DNA of 64,000 nucleotides, taken from assembly GCF_036046055.1 (NCBI RefSeq), contig NZ_CP107939.1, forward strand, positions 3,596,001-3,660,000. The letters run 5' to 3'. Below the pieces are notes generated by a model that was not told the origin of the DNA, searched no databases, and was given only the letters and a program-made list of their open reading frames with translations. Shown here one piece after another: positions 45,190-53,092 of this stretch; the stretch's first letter is position 1; each line of letters starts with the position of its first letter. Source of the stretch: Nocardia sp. NBC_00403. GTDB taxonomy: Bacteria; Actinomycetota; Actinomycetes; Mycobacteriales; Mycobacteriaceae. Both the position numbers and the translations under genes were made by a program.

Positions 45190-46251
45190 TCAGTATCGCC
45201 GAGCGGAGTGGTACGGCGTCGAGCCCATGGGTGCCACGGCCACCGGGACACCGAAAGTGGAAGCGTGCAACATGAGTCCGTTGCCCGCGTAGATGCCGAC
45301 ATGAGAGATGTCGGAATAGAAGAACACGACGTCGCCGGGTTGCAGATCGTCCTTGTCCACCGGGGTGCCGTAGCCGGCTTGCTGCGAACTGGTTCGCGGC
45401 ACGTTCTTGCCGACCTGTTTGAACGCCCACTGCACCAGCCCGGAGCAGTCGAACTGGCTCGGACCGGTCGCACCCCAGACATACGGGTCGCCGATGCGGG
45501 TGAGTCCCGCGGCCAGAGCGCTGGTTCCGCTACCTGGCACGAGGCCGCTCAGCAGCGAGTCGCGGTCGAAGCCGGGCGGGAAGGGCGAGCCCGCCAGCGC
45601 GGTCTTGTCCCTGGCCGACAGCGTGCCCCACGCCGAGACCACCTGCGCGATCGCACCGGACAGGTCGGCGCGCTTGCGTTCCAGCTCGGCACGCACCTGA
45701 TCCGCTTTGGTCGCGGCGGCGCGAGCATCGTCGTCGGCGGTGCGGGCGGCGGTTTCCGCCGCCGTGGCGGCGGCGGTTGCCGACTTGTAGAGGTTCAGTT
45801 GATCAGAGGTCTTGGCCGACAACACATCCAGTGTGGACATCTGATCGAGCAGTTGCTGTGGTGAGTTGCTTGCCAGCACGGCGAACAGGCGGTTGGTCCG
45901 CGCGCCCTGATATGCGGCGATCACCGTGCGGTCGACCATCGGCTGGAACTTGCGCACCTCGTTGCGCGCATTGTCGGCGACCTCGGTGCTCGCGGACAGT
46001 TTGGCGTCGGCGTCGCGCTGGACGGCCAGTTTGGCGTCGAGGTCGGCCTGCACGTTCAGCGCTTGCTGATTGAGCTGCTCGGACTGCCTCGACAGATCGA
46101 TCATCCGCTGTACGGCCTCGCCGGCCGTGGTCGGCAGGGTGGCCGGATCGGCTCCGGCTGGACTGCCACCGTAGAGCGATGCGGCCAGGACTCCGGCCGC
46201 GAGCGCCCCTCCCACCAGACGTTTCGTGCTTTGTCTCCGGTGCTGTGCCAC
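45190..46251 (-). CDS. ripC: RipC-like peptidoglycan endopeptidase (NlpC/P60) with coiled-coil
   Basis: 353 residues. A signal peptide (LVGGALAAGVLAASLYGGSPAGADP) is followed by a long coiled-coil (~45-200, Ala/Asp/Gln-rich, e.g. SEQLNQQALNVQADLDAKLAV). The C-terminal NlpC/P60 domain carries the catalytic Cys in GPSQFDCSGLVQWAF, the His in DISHVGIYAG and the third polar residue in LMLHAS. The coiled-coil probably docks on FtsEX-type membrane complexes, as for mycobacterial RipC (Rv2190c). It cleaves D-Glu-mDAP stem-peptide bonds. The GTG start follows a ~110-bp leader with an 18-bp direct-repeat site shared with the next hydrolase gene. Confidence 0.94.
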   Translation of the reverse strand: MAQHRRQSTKRLVGGALAAGVLAASLYGGSPAGADPATLPTTAGEAVQRMIDLSRQSEQLNQQALNVQADLDAKLAVQRDADAKLSASTEVADNARNEVRKFQPMVDRTVIAAYQGARTNRLFAVLASNSPQQLLDQMSTLDVLSAKTSDQLNLYKSATAAATAAETAARTADDDARAAATKADQVRAELERKRADLSGAIAQVVSAWGTLSARDKTALAGSPFPPGFDRDSLLSGLVPGSGTSALAAGLTRIGDPYVWGATGPSQFDCSGLVQWAFKQVGKNVPRTSSQQAGYGTPVDKDDLQPGDVVFFYSDISHVGIYAGNGLMLHASTFGVPVAVAPMGSTPYHSARRY

Positions 46252-46360
46252 AGCCTGCCGTGCCCCGTTCTCTCGTCAAGTGCTCGGACGCATTCCCTCG
46301 ATGAGCCGCATCGGCTTCGTGAGCTGCGCGAACGGTCGGTCTGTTCCGCGCGGCTCCGGA

Positions 46361-46378
46361 AGGTCTCATTTAGGTTAC
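46361..46378 (-). promoter_or_regulatory. Direct-repeat element upstream of ripC (MtrA-like)
   Basis: Minus strand reads GTAACCTAAATGAGACCT: two heptamers GTAACCT and GAGACCT with an 11-bp period, 110 bp upstream of the GTG. The same element occurs 92 bp before the neighbouring NlpC/P60 gene. Actinobacterial MtrA sites are direct repeats of this kind, so MtrA is a candidate binder; this is an inference. Confidence 0.5.
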
Positions 46379-46469
46379 GGAATGGCGTACGTCTGTGTCC
46401 AGTAGGGCACGAAATGATCACGTAAGCCATCCCGTGGACCCACCGTGTCGTAGGGGGCGGGGGAGCGGG

Positions 46470-47042
46470 TCAGAAGCGGCGAGCGCCTGCGATCGGCATC
46501 GACGAGATCGGGGCGAGCATCACCGGGGTGCCGGAGGTCGACGCATGGATCACGTTGCCGTCGCCCGCGTACAGACCGGAGTGTCCGCCGCCGTAGAACG
46601 ACACCAGGTCGCCCGGCTGCAGATCGTCGGTCGAGATCGCGGCGCCCGCGGCGAGCTGGGCGCCGCTGGTGCGGGGCAGCTCCAGGCCGGCCTGCTGGTA
46701 GGACCACTTGACAAGGCCGGAGCAGTCGAAGGCGTTCGGGCCCGCGGCACCGTAGACGTACGGCGCGCCGAGCTTGCTCATCGCGGCGTCGAGCGCGACC
46801 TCGCCGAGGGTCTTGATGGGCGCCATGAAGGGCAGCGCGGGAGGGTTGCCCAGCTGGATGCCGGGGATGTCGGCCGGGATCGGGATCTCGTTGGGAACCT
46901 CGAAGGTTCCGATGCCGGGGATGGTCACCGGCTGAGCCGCGGCCGGGGCGGCCGGAAGAAGGAACGCGCCGATGGTGGCAGCGCCGACGGCTCCGGCGGC
47001 AACGGCACGCTGCGCCTGTCGCTTGACGGTGTTGATCGCCAT
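46470..47042 (-). CDS. Secreted NlpC/P60 peptidoglycan endopeptidase
   Basis: 190 residues: signal peptide (AVAAGAVGAATIGAFLLPAAPAAAQ), a short Pro-rich linker (IPGIGTFEVPNEIPIPADIPGIQLG), then one NlpC/P60 domain. The catalytic Cys is in GPNAFDCSGLVKWSYQ, the His in GGGHSGLYAG and the final VIHAS. Unlike RipC it lacks a coiled-coil and resembles RipB/RipD-size enzymes, although RipD is catalytically dead and this one has the Cys. ATG 47042 has GGAG nine bases upstream; longer in-frame starts add no signal peptide-like sequence. It precedes ripC on the same strand but has its own leader with the direct-repeat site. Confidence 0.93.
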   Translation of the reverse strand: MAINTVKRQAQRAVAAGAVGAATIGAFLLPAAPAAAQPVTIPGIGTFEVPNEIPIPADIPGIQLGNPPALPFMAPIKTLGEVALDAAMSKLGAPYVYGAAGPNAFDCSGLVKWSYQQAGLELPRTSGAQLAAGAAISTDDLQPGDLVSFYGGGHSGLYAGDGNVIHASTSGTPVMLAPISSMPIAGARRF

Positions 47043-47133
47043 GATGCGGTACTCCGAATCTGCCCCACGACGCCGTACCCGGTGGTGCGGCGGACTTCGT
47101 TTCACCGGCCCTGCAGCGCGGTGGAACTCCGTG

Positions 47134-47151
47134 AGGTCTCAAAAAGGTTAC
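47134..47151 (-). promoter_or_regulatory. Direct-repeat element upstream of the NlpC/P60 gene (MtrA-like)
   Basis: Minus strand reads GTAACCTTTTTGAGACCT, i.e. GTAACCT-N4-GAGACCT, identical in both half-sites and spacing to the ripC element. Located 92 bp before the ATG. Confidence 0.5.
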
Positions 47152-47253
47152 GAACCCATCACGGTGGTTTGTAAAGCCGAGCGCATCCGAAATGCCGATG
47201 CTCAACAAAAGCGCGAAGCATGAAATGCGAGATAAGTCACAACAATCACGAAA

Positions 47254-47275
47254 CGATAACGACCGGCCGTTATCG
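47254..47275. promoter_or_regulatory. 22-bp near-perfect palindrome
   Basis: Arms CGATAACG (47254-47261) and CGTTATCG (47268-47275) around ACCGGC. It lies in the ~590-bp divergent region between the NlpC/P60 gene and the exonuclease fusion gene and could be an operator for either. Confidence 0.5.
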
Positions 47276-47498
47276 AGTGGCGGCCGAGTCGCTACCCGGC
47301 GCGTCGGAAGCGCCGTCTGGGTCAGTCGATGGGTCCGATCCTGTGGCATTTCCCGAGGTCGCCGCGGTCATAGTGGGAGTGATGGCGATTCGGTACTGGA
47401 TGGGTGGGTCGCCCCGGTGCGACACGCTCTAGCGTGCCGATGGCATCTATGTGGAACCCTGGGGTCCACTCGGCCGATTGATGCATTTCTGATAACAA

Positions 47499-47514
47499 TG
47501 TGATCTGGGTCACT
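47499..47514. promoter_or_regulatory. CRP-like binding site
   Basis: TGTGATCTGGGTCACT matches the TGTGA-N6-TCACA pattern of CRP/FNR regulators at nine of ten conserved positions. It lies ~105 bp before the proposed -10 of the exonuclease fusion gene. Confidence 0.55.
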
Positions 47515-47619
47515 TTTGCGAATTGAAGATCATTTAGCGGGTACCAGAACGAAATCCTCGCGGATAAATACGGACATTTCGCGTGCCATCTCGCGCGCGT
47601 TCCTGTCGGACCCACCCCA

Positions 47620-47625
47620 TACGCT
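47620..47625 (+). promoter_or_regulatory. -10 hexamer TACGCT for the exonuclease fusion gene (leaderless)
   Basis: TACGCT lies 7 nt before GTG 47633 and supports that start over the TTG at 47516. Confidence 0.45.
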
Positions 47626-47632
47626 CCAGGCC

Positions 47633-49633
47633 GTGCCCGACCCCGTGCCGCGCCCGGCCGCCGCGAAGCAGCTGGCCTTCGATGAGCTCGATACGCCGCT
47701 CCATGACACCACCTTCGTGGTCGTCGACCTGGAGACCACCGGCACCAGTCCGGAGGGCGACGCGATCACCGAGATCGGCGCGGTCAAGGTGCGCGGCGGA
47801 GAGGTACTCGGCGAGTTCGCCACCCTGGTCAACCCCGGGCAGGACATCCCGCCCGCGATCGTGCAGATCACCGGGATCACCACCGCCATGGTCTACGAAG
47901 CGCCGCGGATCGAGGCTGTGCTGCCGGGTTTCCTGGAGTTCGCGGCGGGCGCTGTTCTCGTGGCACACAATGCGCGGTTCGATATGGCTTTCCTGCGCGC
48001 CGCGGCGGCCCGCAGCGAAACCGCGTGGCCCTCGGCGCCGGTGCTGTGCACGGTGAAGCTGGCCAGGCGGGTGCTCACTCGCGACGAAGCACCGTCGGTC
48101 CGGCTCGGCCTGCTCGCTCCACTACTCGGTGCGACCACGCAGCCGACGCACCGTGCCCTCGACGACGCGCGGGCCACCGTGGACGTCTTGCACGCGCTGA
48201 TCGCCCGCGTCGGCAATCAAGGGGTGCACAGCCTCACCGAACTGCTCGACTATCTGCCAGGAGTGACATCCCGGCAGCGCGCCAAGCGCGTGTTCGCCAC
48301 CGACCTGCCCGCCAGTCCTGGCGTCTATCTCTTCCGCGGCCCTTCCGACGAGGTGCTCTACATCGGCACCGCGGTGAACCTGCGCCGCCGAGTTCGCAAC
48401 TACTTCACCGGTTCCGAAACAAGGGGGCGGATGAAGGAAATGGTATCGCTGGCCACCCGCGTCGATCACGTGGTGTGCGCGCACGCGCTGGAAGCGGGGG
48501 TGCGTGAGCTGCGACTGCTCGTCGCGCACGCTCCGCCCTACAACCGGCGCTCGAAATTTCCCAAGCGCGCCTGGTGGATCACGCTGACCGACGAACCCTT
48601 CCCGCGCTTCGCGATCGTCCGAACACCGAACCGGGATGCGCTGGGCCCCTTCAACTCTCGGATGGATGCCACCGAGGTGGCGGTCACCGTCGCCGAGTAC
48701 ACCGGGCTGCGCACCTGCACCACTCGGTTATCGGTCGCGGGCCTGCACGATTGCCCGCGTGCGATGGTCGGCGGCTGCCCGGCCGCGACTGTCACCGGTC
48801 TCCCTATTAATAGGGAGGAATACGCGCCGGCGTCTGCGGCTGTCCGCGCACTGTTCGCGGGTACCTCCGACGCGCCACTGCGCGCCATGCTCGACCGCAT
48901 CGAAACCCATTCGCGTGCCGAACATTTCGAAGCGGCCGCCCGGCTGCGCGATCGCGTGGTCGCGGTCGTGCGCGCGCTGCGCCGCACCCAACGCCTGGCC
49001 GCCGTCGCCAGGATCGCCGAGCTGATCGTCGCGCACCCGAATGGCACAGGCGGATGGGAATTCTCGGTGATCCGCTACGGCCGCCTCGCGGGCGCGGGCA
49101 ACGCGGCGCGGGGTGTGTCGCCGATGCCGGTCGTCGAACACATCGTTGCGGCATCGGAAACCGTCATCCCCACCGGTGGCGACCCGGGCTCCGGTGCGCT
49201 CCGGTCTACCGATGCCGATGCCGATGCCGATGCCGATGCCGATGTTGTCGGCGGAGGCGATGTTGTCGGGGGAAGCGACATGGCCGACGCGGTGGTCGAT
49301 GCGAGCTCTGGAGGTTTGCGGTCGCGCCGTGTTGCGGCGCTACGTCGGAATGCCGCGTCGACTATGCCTCCGCTGCGCGGAGCGTCGCCGGAAGAAGTAG
49401 CACTCGTCGCGCGCTGGCTGGCACATCCGGGGGCCCGGATCGTGCGCACCACCGACGGCTATCACGAGCCCGCCTACGGGGCAGGTCGCTGGATGGGATG
49501 GATGGAATTAGCGGATGTCGCGGCACGTGCCCAACTCCCCGAAGCGGAATATGTCGAGCGCTCAGGCGGCTGCCTCGCCTGCGCTCGGCCCGGCGCAGAT
49601 TACGGACAGACTGCGTCCGGCTGTGCACATTAG
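47633..49633 (+). CDS. DEDDh exonuclease / UvrC-like GIY-YIG nuclease fusion
   Basis: 666 residues. The N-terminal DnaQ-like 3'-5' exonuclease is at ~residues 15-190, with motifs VVDLETTGTSPEGD, HNARFDMAFLRAAA and HRALDDARATVDVLHAL (D/E/D/D/His). It is followed by a GIY-YIG domain like that of UvrC (PGVYLFRGPSDEVLYIGTAVNLRRRVRNYF, ~225-260) and a UvrC-related middle part with Cys-containing LHDCPRAMVGGC. The UvrC RNase H-like half is absent. An Asp-Ala repeat and Gly/Asp-rich insert lie at ~525-555. The architecture matches Rv2191-type proteins, presumably in DNA repair (inference). The last ~20 residues lie inside a tandem duplication that may have altered the C-terminus. Confidence 0.88.
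   Translation: MPDPVPRPAAAKQLAFDELDTPLHDTTFVVVDLETTGTSPEGDAITEIGAVKVRGGEVLGEFATLVNPGQDIPPAIVQITGITTAMVYEAPRIEAVLPGFLEFAAGAVLVAHNARFDMAFLRAAAARSETAWPSAPVLCTVKLARRVLTRDEAPSVRLGLLAPLLGATTQPTHRALDDARATVDVLHALIARVGNQGVHSLTELLDYLPGVTSRQRAKRVFATDLPASPGVYLFRGPSDEVLYIGTAVNLRRRVRNYFTGSETRGRMKEMVSLATRVDHVVCAHALEAGVRELRLLVAHAPPYNRRSKFPKRAWWITLTDEPFPRFAIVRTPNRDALGPFNSRMDATEVAVTVAEYTGLRTCTTRLSVAGLHDCPRAMVGGCPAATVTGLPINREEYAPASAAVRALFAGTSDAPLRAMLDRIETHSRAEHFEAAARLRDRVVAVVRALRRTQRLAAVARIAELIVAHPNGTGGWEFSVIRYGRLAGAGNAARGVSPMPVVEHIVAASETVIPTGGDPGSGALRSTDADADADADADVVGGGDVVGGSDMADAVVDASSGGLRSRRVAALRRNAASTMPPLRGASPEEVALVARWLAHPGARIVRTTDGYHEPAYGAGRWMGWMELADVAARAQLPEAEYVERSGGCLACARPGADYGQTASGCAH
49211..49240 (+). 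repeat. In-frame (GATGCC)5 microsatellite
   Basis: Five perfect GATGCC units encode Asp-Ala repeats in the exonuclease fusion gene, the same unit as at 1130-1177. Confidence 0.95.
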
Positions 49634-49697
49634 GCGGCTGCCTCGCCTGCGCTCGGCCCGGCGCAGATTACGGACTGGGTCCGACTGTGGACACTAG
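49564..49697. repeat. 68-bp tandem duplication spanning a gene end
   Basis: Copy 1 begins at 49564 and copy 2 at 49632, with ~43 identical bases followed by a more diverged tail. Copy 1 holds the last codons and TAG stop of the exonuclease fusion gene; copy 2 lies in the short gap and ends in the -10 hexamer of the next gene. Confidence 0.92.
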
Positions 49698-49700
49698 GCT
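49695..49700 (+). promoter_or_regulatory. -10 hexamer TAGGCT for the Lrp-domain gene (leaderless)
   Basis: TAGGCT lies 7 nt before ATG 49708, at the end of the second duplication copy. Confidence 0.5.
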
Positions 49701-49707
49701 GACACCC

Positions 49708-49983
49708 ATGATTACCGCGATCGTCATGATCAACGCCGAGAATGCCCGCATCCCGGAAACCGCTCAGGCGCTCGCCGACACCGAGGGCGTCGCCGAGGTC
49801 TACTCCTGTGCCGGCGATGTCGATCTGATCGCGATCGTGCGGGTGCGCGATCACCAGCAGATCGCCGAGGTGGTAACCGACCGTATCGACAAGACCCCCG
49901 GTGTCGCGCGCACCATCACCCACATCGCGTTCAAGTCGTATTCGAGCGCGGACGTGGAGGCCGGTTTCTCGCTGGGGGAGTGA
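49708..49983 (+). CDS. Lrp/AsnC ligand-binding (RAM) domain protein
   Basis: 91 residues comprising only the RAM effector domain: MITAIVMINAENARIPETAQALADTEGVAEVYSCAGDVDLIAIVRVRDHQQIAEVVTDRIDKTPGVARTITHIAFKSYS has the beta-alpha-beta-beta-alpha-beta order and the GVAEVYSxxGDVDLIA motif. There is no DNA-binding helix-turn-helix, so it probably binds an amino acid and modulates a partner or forms oligomers. It follows the exonuclease fusion gene and converges with a secreted-protein gene 17 bp away. Closely related stand-alone RAM proteins are common in mycolata. Confidence 0.92.
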   Translation: MITAIVMINAENARIPETAQALADTEGVAEVYSCAGDVDLIAIVRVRDHQQIAEVVTDRIDKTPGVARTITHIAFKSYSSADVEAGFSLGE

Positions 49984-50000
49984 GCCGCAGGTGGAGCGGG

Positions 50001-50291
50001 TCAGCCGATCTGGAGTGAGGACCCGTTGGACGCACGGGATTCACCCGGCGTGAGGGTTGCCGTCACATCGCCACGGCAGCCGGAACCGCTGAAGATCGTC
50101 ACTCTGTTGTCGGTGTGGTTCTCGAGTGCCAGCGGCGCAACCCCGGTGTTGATCTGCATGCAGCCCGACGGCTGGCGATACACGGTGTTGTTGACGACCA
50201 GGGTGCCCTGTGCCGCGAAGGCGGCCGGTGCGGCCGCGATCGTCGCGGCCACCGCCAGTACGCCGGGTACCGCGTAAACGCCCCGCTTCAT
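50001..50291 (-). CDS. Small secreted protein
   Basis: 96 residues: a clear signal peptide (MKRGVYAVPGVLAVAATIAAAPAAFA-A) and a ~70-residue mature domain (GTLVVNNTVYRQPSGCMQI, NHTDNRVTIFSGSGCRGDV, LTPGESRASNGSSLQIG) with two cysteines likely forming a disulfide. The mature part is a beta-rich pattern seen in small exported actinobacterial proteins; no named family is recognised. ATG 50291 has AAGGAG eight bases upstream. It is convergent with the Lrp-domain gene and has trpD ~170 bp upstream on the same strand. Confidence 0.82.
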   Translation of the reverse strand: MKRGVYAVPGVLAVAATIAAAPAAFAAQGTLVVNNTVYRQPSGCMQINTGVAPLALENHTDNRVTIFSGSGCRGDVTATLTPGESRASNGSSLQIG

Positions 50292-50463
50292 GTGTGTGCT
50301 CCTTGCAAGTCGAGCCGGGCGGCGCACGCCCGAGGCCGAACGTGGGGCGAGGCGCCGATTTGCGCCGTCACTGTAACTGCCGATGACACAACGAGACTGA
50401 CGACATGCGGCGCGAAACATAGTTGTCACTATGATGCGAATCCGGACAAACGGCGCGGCTCAT

Positions 50464-51525
50464 TCAGCTGTCTCCGAGAGTGTTGGTCAGTTTCGACCAC
50501 CGGTCGAGCAGCGCGCGGGACTTGCCCGTGTCGATCGCGGCTGCGGCCCGTTCGAGACCGGCGGCAAGCGCGTCGTGCACATCGGCATCGGGATTACCGA
50601 CGCCCTGGGACAGGTCGTAGGCGACGATCGCGGCGGCGGAGTTCACCAGAACAGCGTCGCGGACCGCGCCGGGGGAGCCCGCGAACACATCGCGGGCAAT
50701 GCCCGCGTTGACCTCGGCATCCCCACCGCGCAGCGCGTCGAGGTCCACTCGGGCGATACCGAGACGGGCCGGGTCGATCGTCGTCTCCCGCAGTCGTCCA
50801 CCCGAGACGATCCAGGCGGCGGTGGTGTCAGAGGTGGTGATCTCGTCCAAACCGTCGTTTCCGCGCACTACCAGCGCGCTCGCGCCGCGCTCGGCGAACA
50901 CGCCCGCGATGACCGGCAGCAGATCCGTGAAGGCACAGCCGACCAATCCGGCACGCGGTTGCGCCGGGTTGGTGAGCGGGCCGAGCACGTTGAAAACGGT
51001 GGGGATGCCTATTTCTTTCCGCGCGGGTCCCGCGAAGCGCAGTGCGGGGTGGAACAGTGGTGCGAAACAGAAACCGATGCCGACCTCCCGCACGCACCGG
51101 GCGACCGCCGCCGGTCCGAGGGCCAGCTTCACGCCCAGCGCTTCCAACACATCGGCCCCGCCGCTCTTGGAAGACGCCGCCCGATTGCCGTGCTTGACCA
51201 CCGGCACACCGGCCGAGGCCACCACGACCGCGGACATCGTGGAGATGTTCACCGAGCCGGACCGATCACCGCCGGTGCCGACGATGTCGACGGCATCGCC
51301 GTCCACCTGGACCAGGCGTGCGTGCGCGAGCATCCCGGAGGCCATGCCCGACAGTTCGGCGGGTGTCGGTCCCTTGATCTTCATGGCCACACCGAAGGCG
51401 GCGATCTGCGCCTGCGTCGCATTGTCGGTGAAGATCTCGTTGATCACCCACGCCGTGTCGTCTGCGGCCAGGTCGCCACCGTCGGCGAGGGTCCCGAGCA
51501 CCTGGGGCCAGCTGCGTACCGTCAT
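50464..51525 (-). CDS. trpD: Anthranilate phosphoribosyltransferase TrpD
   Basis: Transfers phosphoribose from PRPP to anthranilate, the second step of Trp synthesis. The 353-residue protein has the family blocks VDIVGTGGDRSGSVNISTMSAVVVASAGVPVVKHGNRAASSKSGGADVLEALGV (PRPP and Mg binding) and FAPLFHPALRFAGPARKEIGIPTVFNVLGPLTNPA. The ATG at 51525 begins MTVRSWPQVLGTLADGGDL. The product is the substrate of TrpF; a TrpF-like gene lies 14 kb away at 36800. Other trp genes are not in the window. Same position next to ctaE as in M. tuberculosis (Rv2192c-Rv2193). Confidence 0.96.
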   Translation of the reverse strand: MTVRSWPQVLGTLADGGDLAADDTAWVINEIFTDNATQAQIAAFGVAMKIKGPTPAELSGMASGMLAHARLVQVDGDAVDIVGTGGDRSGSVNISTMSAVVVASAGVPVVKHGNRAASSKSGGADVLEALGVKLALGPAAVARCVREVGIGFCFAPLFHPALRFAGPARKEIGIPTVFNVLGPLTNPAQPRAGLVGCAFTDLLPVIAGVFAERGASALVVRGNDGLDEITTSDTTAAWIVSGGRLRETTIDPARLGIARVDLDALRGGDAEVNAGIARDVFAGSPGAVRDAVLVNSAAAIVAYDLSQGVGNPDADVHDALAAGLERAAAAIDTGKSRALLDRWSKLTNTLGDS

Positions 51526-51677
51526 GCCTCCGCCTCGCCGAGGCTCGACTGCGGCATGACCGTGCGATGCACGGCCGCGCCGATCGTTCGCTCGCTGCGC
51601 GCCCTCATGTCCACTTCTCCCGTCACACTGGTTCGCACACCAGTTTGTTGCGATGCAGCTTAGTGGGCCAGACCCTA

Positions 51678-52109
51678 TTACTGCTGCTCGGTTGTGTGAC
51701 CTGGTTGCAGCGCGTCCCATCCGTCGGCCGTGCCGTCGTGCCGCTGCGCGAGCCCCGCCATGCGCGAGCGTTCCTGCGAGCAATGCAGCGCATCGAGCAC
51801 TTGCACCCGTTGCAGGATCACCGGTGCCAGGTCATCCGAACCTGCGGCCTCGGACTGCTCAGCAGGCGCGTACCCGTCCTGGGCTGCGATGGCGCACACT
51901 CGCTCGACCTGCTCGGCGGGGACACGTAGGTGGTGGCGCAACACCGCCGGCGCGTCGGGCTGCCACGCCGTGGCCCGCGCCAGCACGGCCGAACAGGCCT
52001 CGGCGTCGTCGAAACTCGTCGCGACAACCACCAGATCGGCAGCATCCGGGTTCAGGGCCGCAGACCCGACCTGGCCGCGCAGTCGTCGCCACCACCACCG
52101 TGGGGTCAC
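51678..52109 (-). CDS. Conserved hypothetical protein next to ctaE
   Basis: 143 residues, soluble. The N-terminus [15 protein letters not shown] is basic and Trp-rich. The core has alternating helix/strand segments: [58 protein letters not shown]. No signal peptide or metal motif. The GTG start has an excellent AGGAGG six bases upstream. It is divergent from ctaE and on the same strand as trpD. Similar short proteins occupy this place in Nocardia/Rhodococcus from memory; no function is known. Confidence 0.75.
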   Translation of the reverse strand: MTPRWWWRRLRGQVGSAALNPDAADLVVVATSFDDAEACSAVLARATAWQPDAPAVLRHHLRVPAEQVERVCAIAAQDGYAPAEQSEAAGSDDLAPVILQRVQVLDALHCSQERSRMAGLAQRHDGTADGWDALQPGHTTEQQ

Positions 52110-52365
52110 ATCCGCCTCCTCGTCTCAGCTTCTACTTACCGTCGCCTGCCAGACTGGCAGCACCCAACACGCCCGGCCACCTCGGTGTGATCCGACCAGC
52201 GCCGTCCGCGGCCGCCCGCACGTCCCAGCGGCCGCAGCGGATGCGGCGAAGCTCGAGTTTCGGCTGTTCGGACGCTGGGCCGTGGGCGCTGCCGACACGC
52301 CGCGTCGAGGCACGTCGAATCGAACACGAGAGCCTGTCTGTCCGTGCGTTTTCCGACACGGACGG

Positions 52366-52390
52366 ACAAGTTTCGTACCCGGGTACTTGT
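52366..52390. promoter_or_regulatory. Palindrome in the ctaE upstream region
   Basis: GTACCCGGGTAC (52375-52386) is a perfect 12-bp palindrome, flanked by ACAAGT (52366-52371) and ACTTGT (52385-52390). It lies ~20 bp before the ctaE -10 element, a suitable operator position for control of the ctaE-qcrCAB operon. Confidence 0.55.
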
Positions 52391-52407
52391 GTCGTACTAC
52401 GACGAGT

Positions 52408-52413
52408 CATACT
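52408..52413 (+). promoter_or_regulatory. -10 element CATACT for ctaE (leaderless)
   Basis: CATACT ends 7 nt before GTG 52421; the intervening TACCCCC offers no ribosome-binding site, so the operon mRNA is probably leaderless. Confidence 0.45.
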
Positions 52414-52420
52414 TACCCCC

Positions 52421-53032
52421 GTGACGACCGCAGTAGGGACCCCAGGATCGGCCATTACTCAGCGTGTGCATTCGCTGAACCGGCCAAACATGGTGAGCGT
52501 CGGTACCATCATCTGGCTGTCTAGCGAGCTGATGTTCTTCGCCGGGCTCTTCGCGATGTATTTCGTCGCGCGCGCCCAGGCCCACGGTGTCTGGCCGCCG
52601 GAGCCGACCGAGCTGAATCTGAAGCTCGCAGTGCCGGTCACGACCGTGCTGGTCGCCTCCTCGTTCACCTGCCAGATGGGTGTGTTCGCGGCGGAAAAGG
52701 GCGACGTGTTCGGCCTGCGCCGCTGGTATGTGATCACCCTGATCATGGGCGCCCTCTTCGTGCTCGGCCAGGGCTACGAGTACACGAACCTCGTCAAGGA
52801 GGGCACCTCGATCTCGAGCAGTGCCTACGGCTCGGTGTTCTACATCACCACCGGCTTCCACGGCCTGCACGTCATCGGCGGTCTGATCGCGTTCGTGTTC
52901 CTGCTGATCCGCACCAAGGTCAGTAAGTTCACCCCGGCGCAGGCCACCGCCGCGATCGTCGTTTCGTACTACTGGCACTTCGTCGACATCGTCTGGATCG
53001 GGCTGTTCGCCACGATCTACTTCGTCCGCTGA
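52421..53032 (+). CDS. ctaE: Cytochrome c oxidase subunit III (aa3)
   Basis: 203 residues with five transmembrane helices, the short form of subunit III. Motifs include [39 protein letters not shown] and [20 protein letters not shown]. Subunit III stabilises the oxidase and protects proton uptake. The GTG at 52421 is the family start ([13 protein letters not shown]). First gene of ctaE-qcrC-qcrA-qcrB, which encodes the oxidase/bc1 supercomplex interface. ctaC-ctaF are 22 kb upstream in this genome rather than just downstream as in M. tuberculosis. Confidence 0.95.
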   Translation: MTTAVGTPGSAITQRVHSLNRPNMVSVGTIIWLSSELMFFAGLFAMYFVARAQAHGVWPPEPTELNLKLAVPVTTVLVASSFTCQMGVFAAEKGDVFGLRRWYVITLIMGALFVLGQGYEYTNLVKEGTSISSSAYGSVFYITTGFHGLHVIGGLIAFVFLLIRTKVSKFTPAQATAAIVVSYYWHFVDIVWIGLFATIYFVR

Positions 53033-53092
53033 GCCGGGCACGCAACCCGCAATCTTGTACAAGTCGGTTCCGTCTACTCCAAAGGGACACAG

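Noticed and set aside
46252..47200. c-di-AMP (ydaO) riboswitch in the leaders of the NlpC/P60 genes
   Set aside because: Considered because such riboswitches precede actinobacterial hydrolase genes, but the conserved ydaO core could not be matched; only the short direct repeat is shared.
47516..47632. TTG at 47516 as the start of the exonuclease fusion gene
   Set aside because: It lies right after the CRP-like site with no ribosome-binding site; GTG 47633 has a leaderless -10 and begins closer to the domain.
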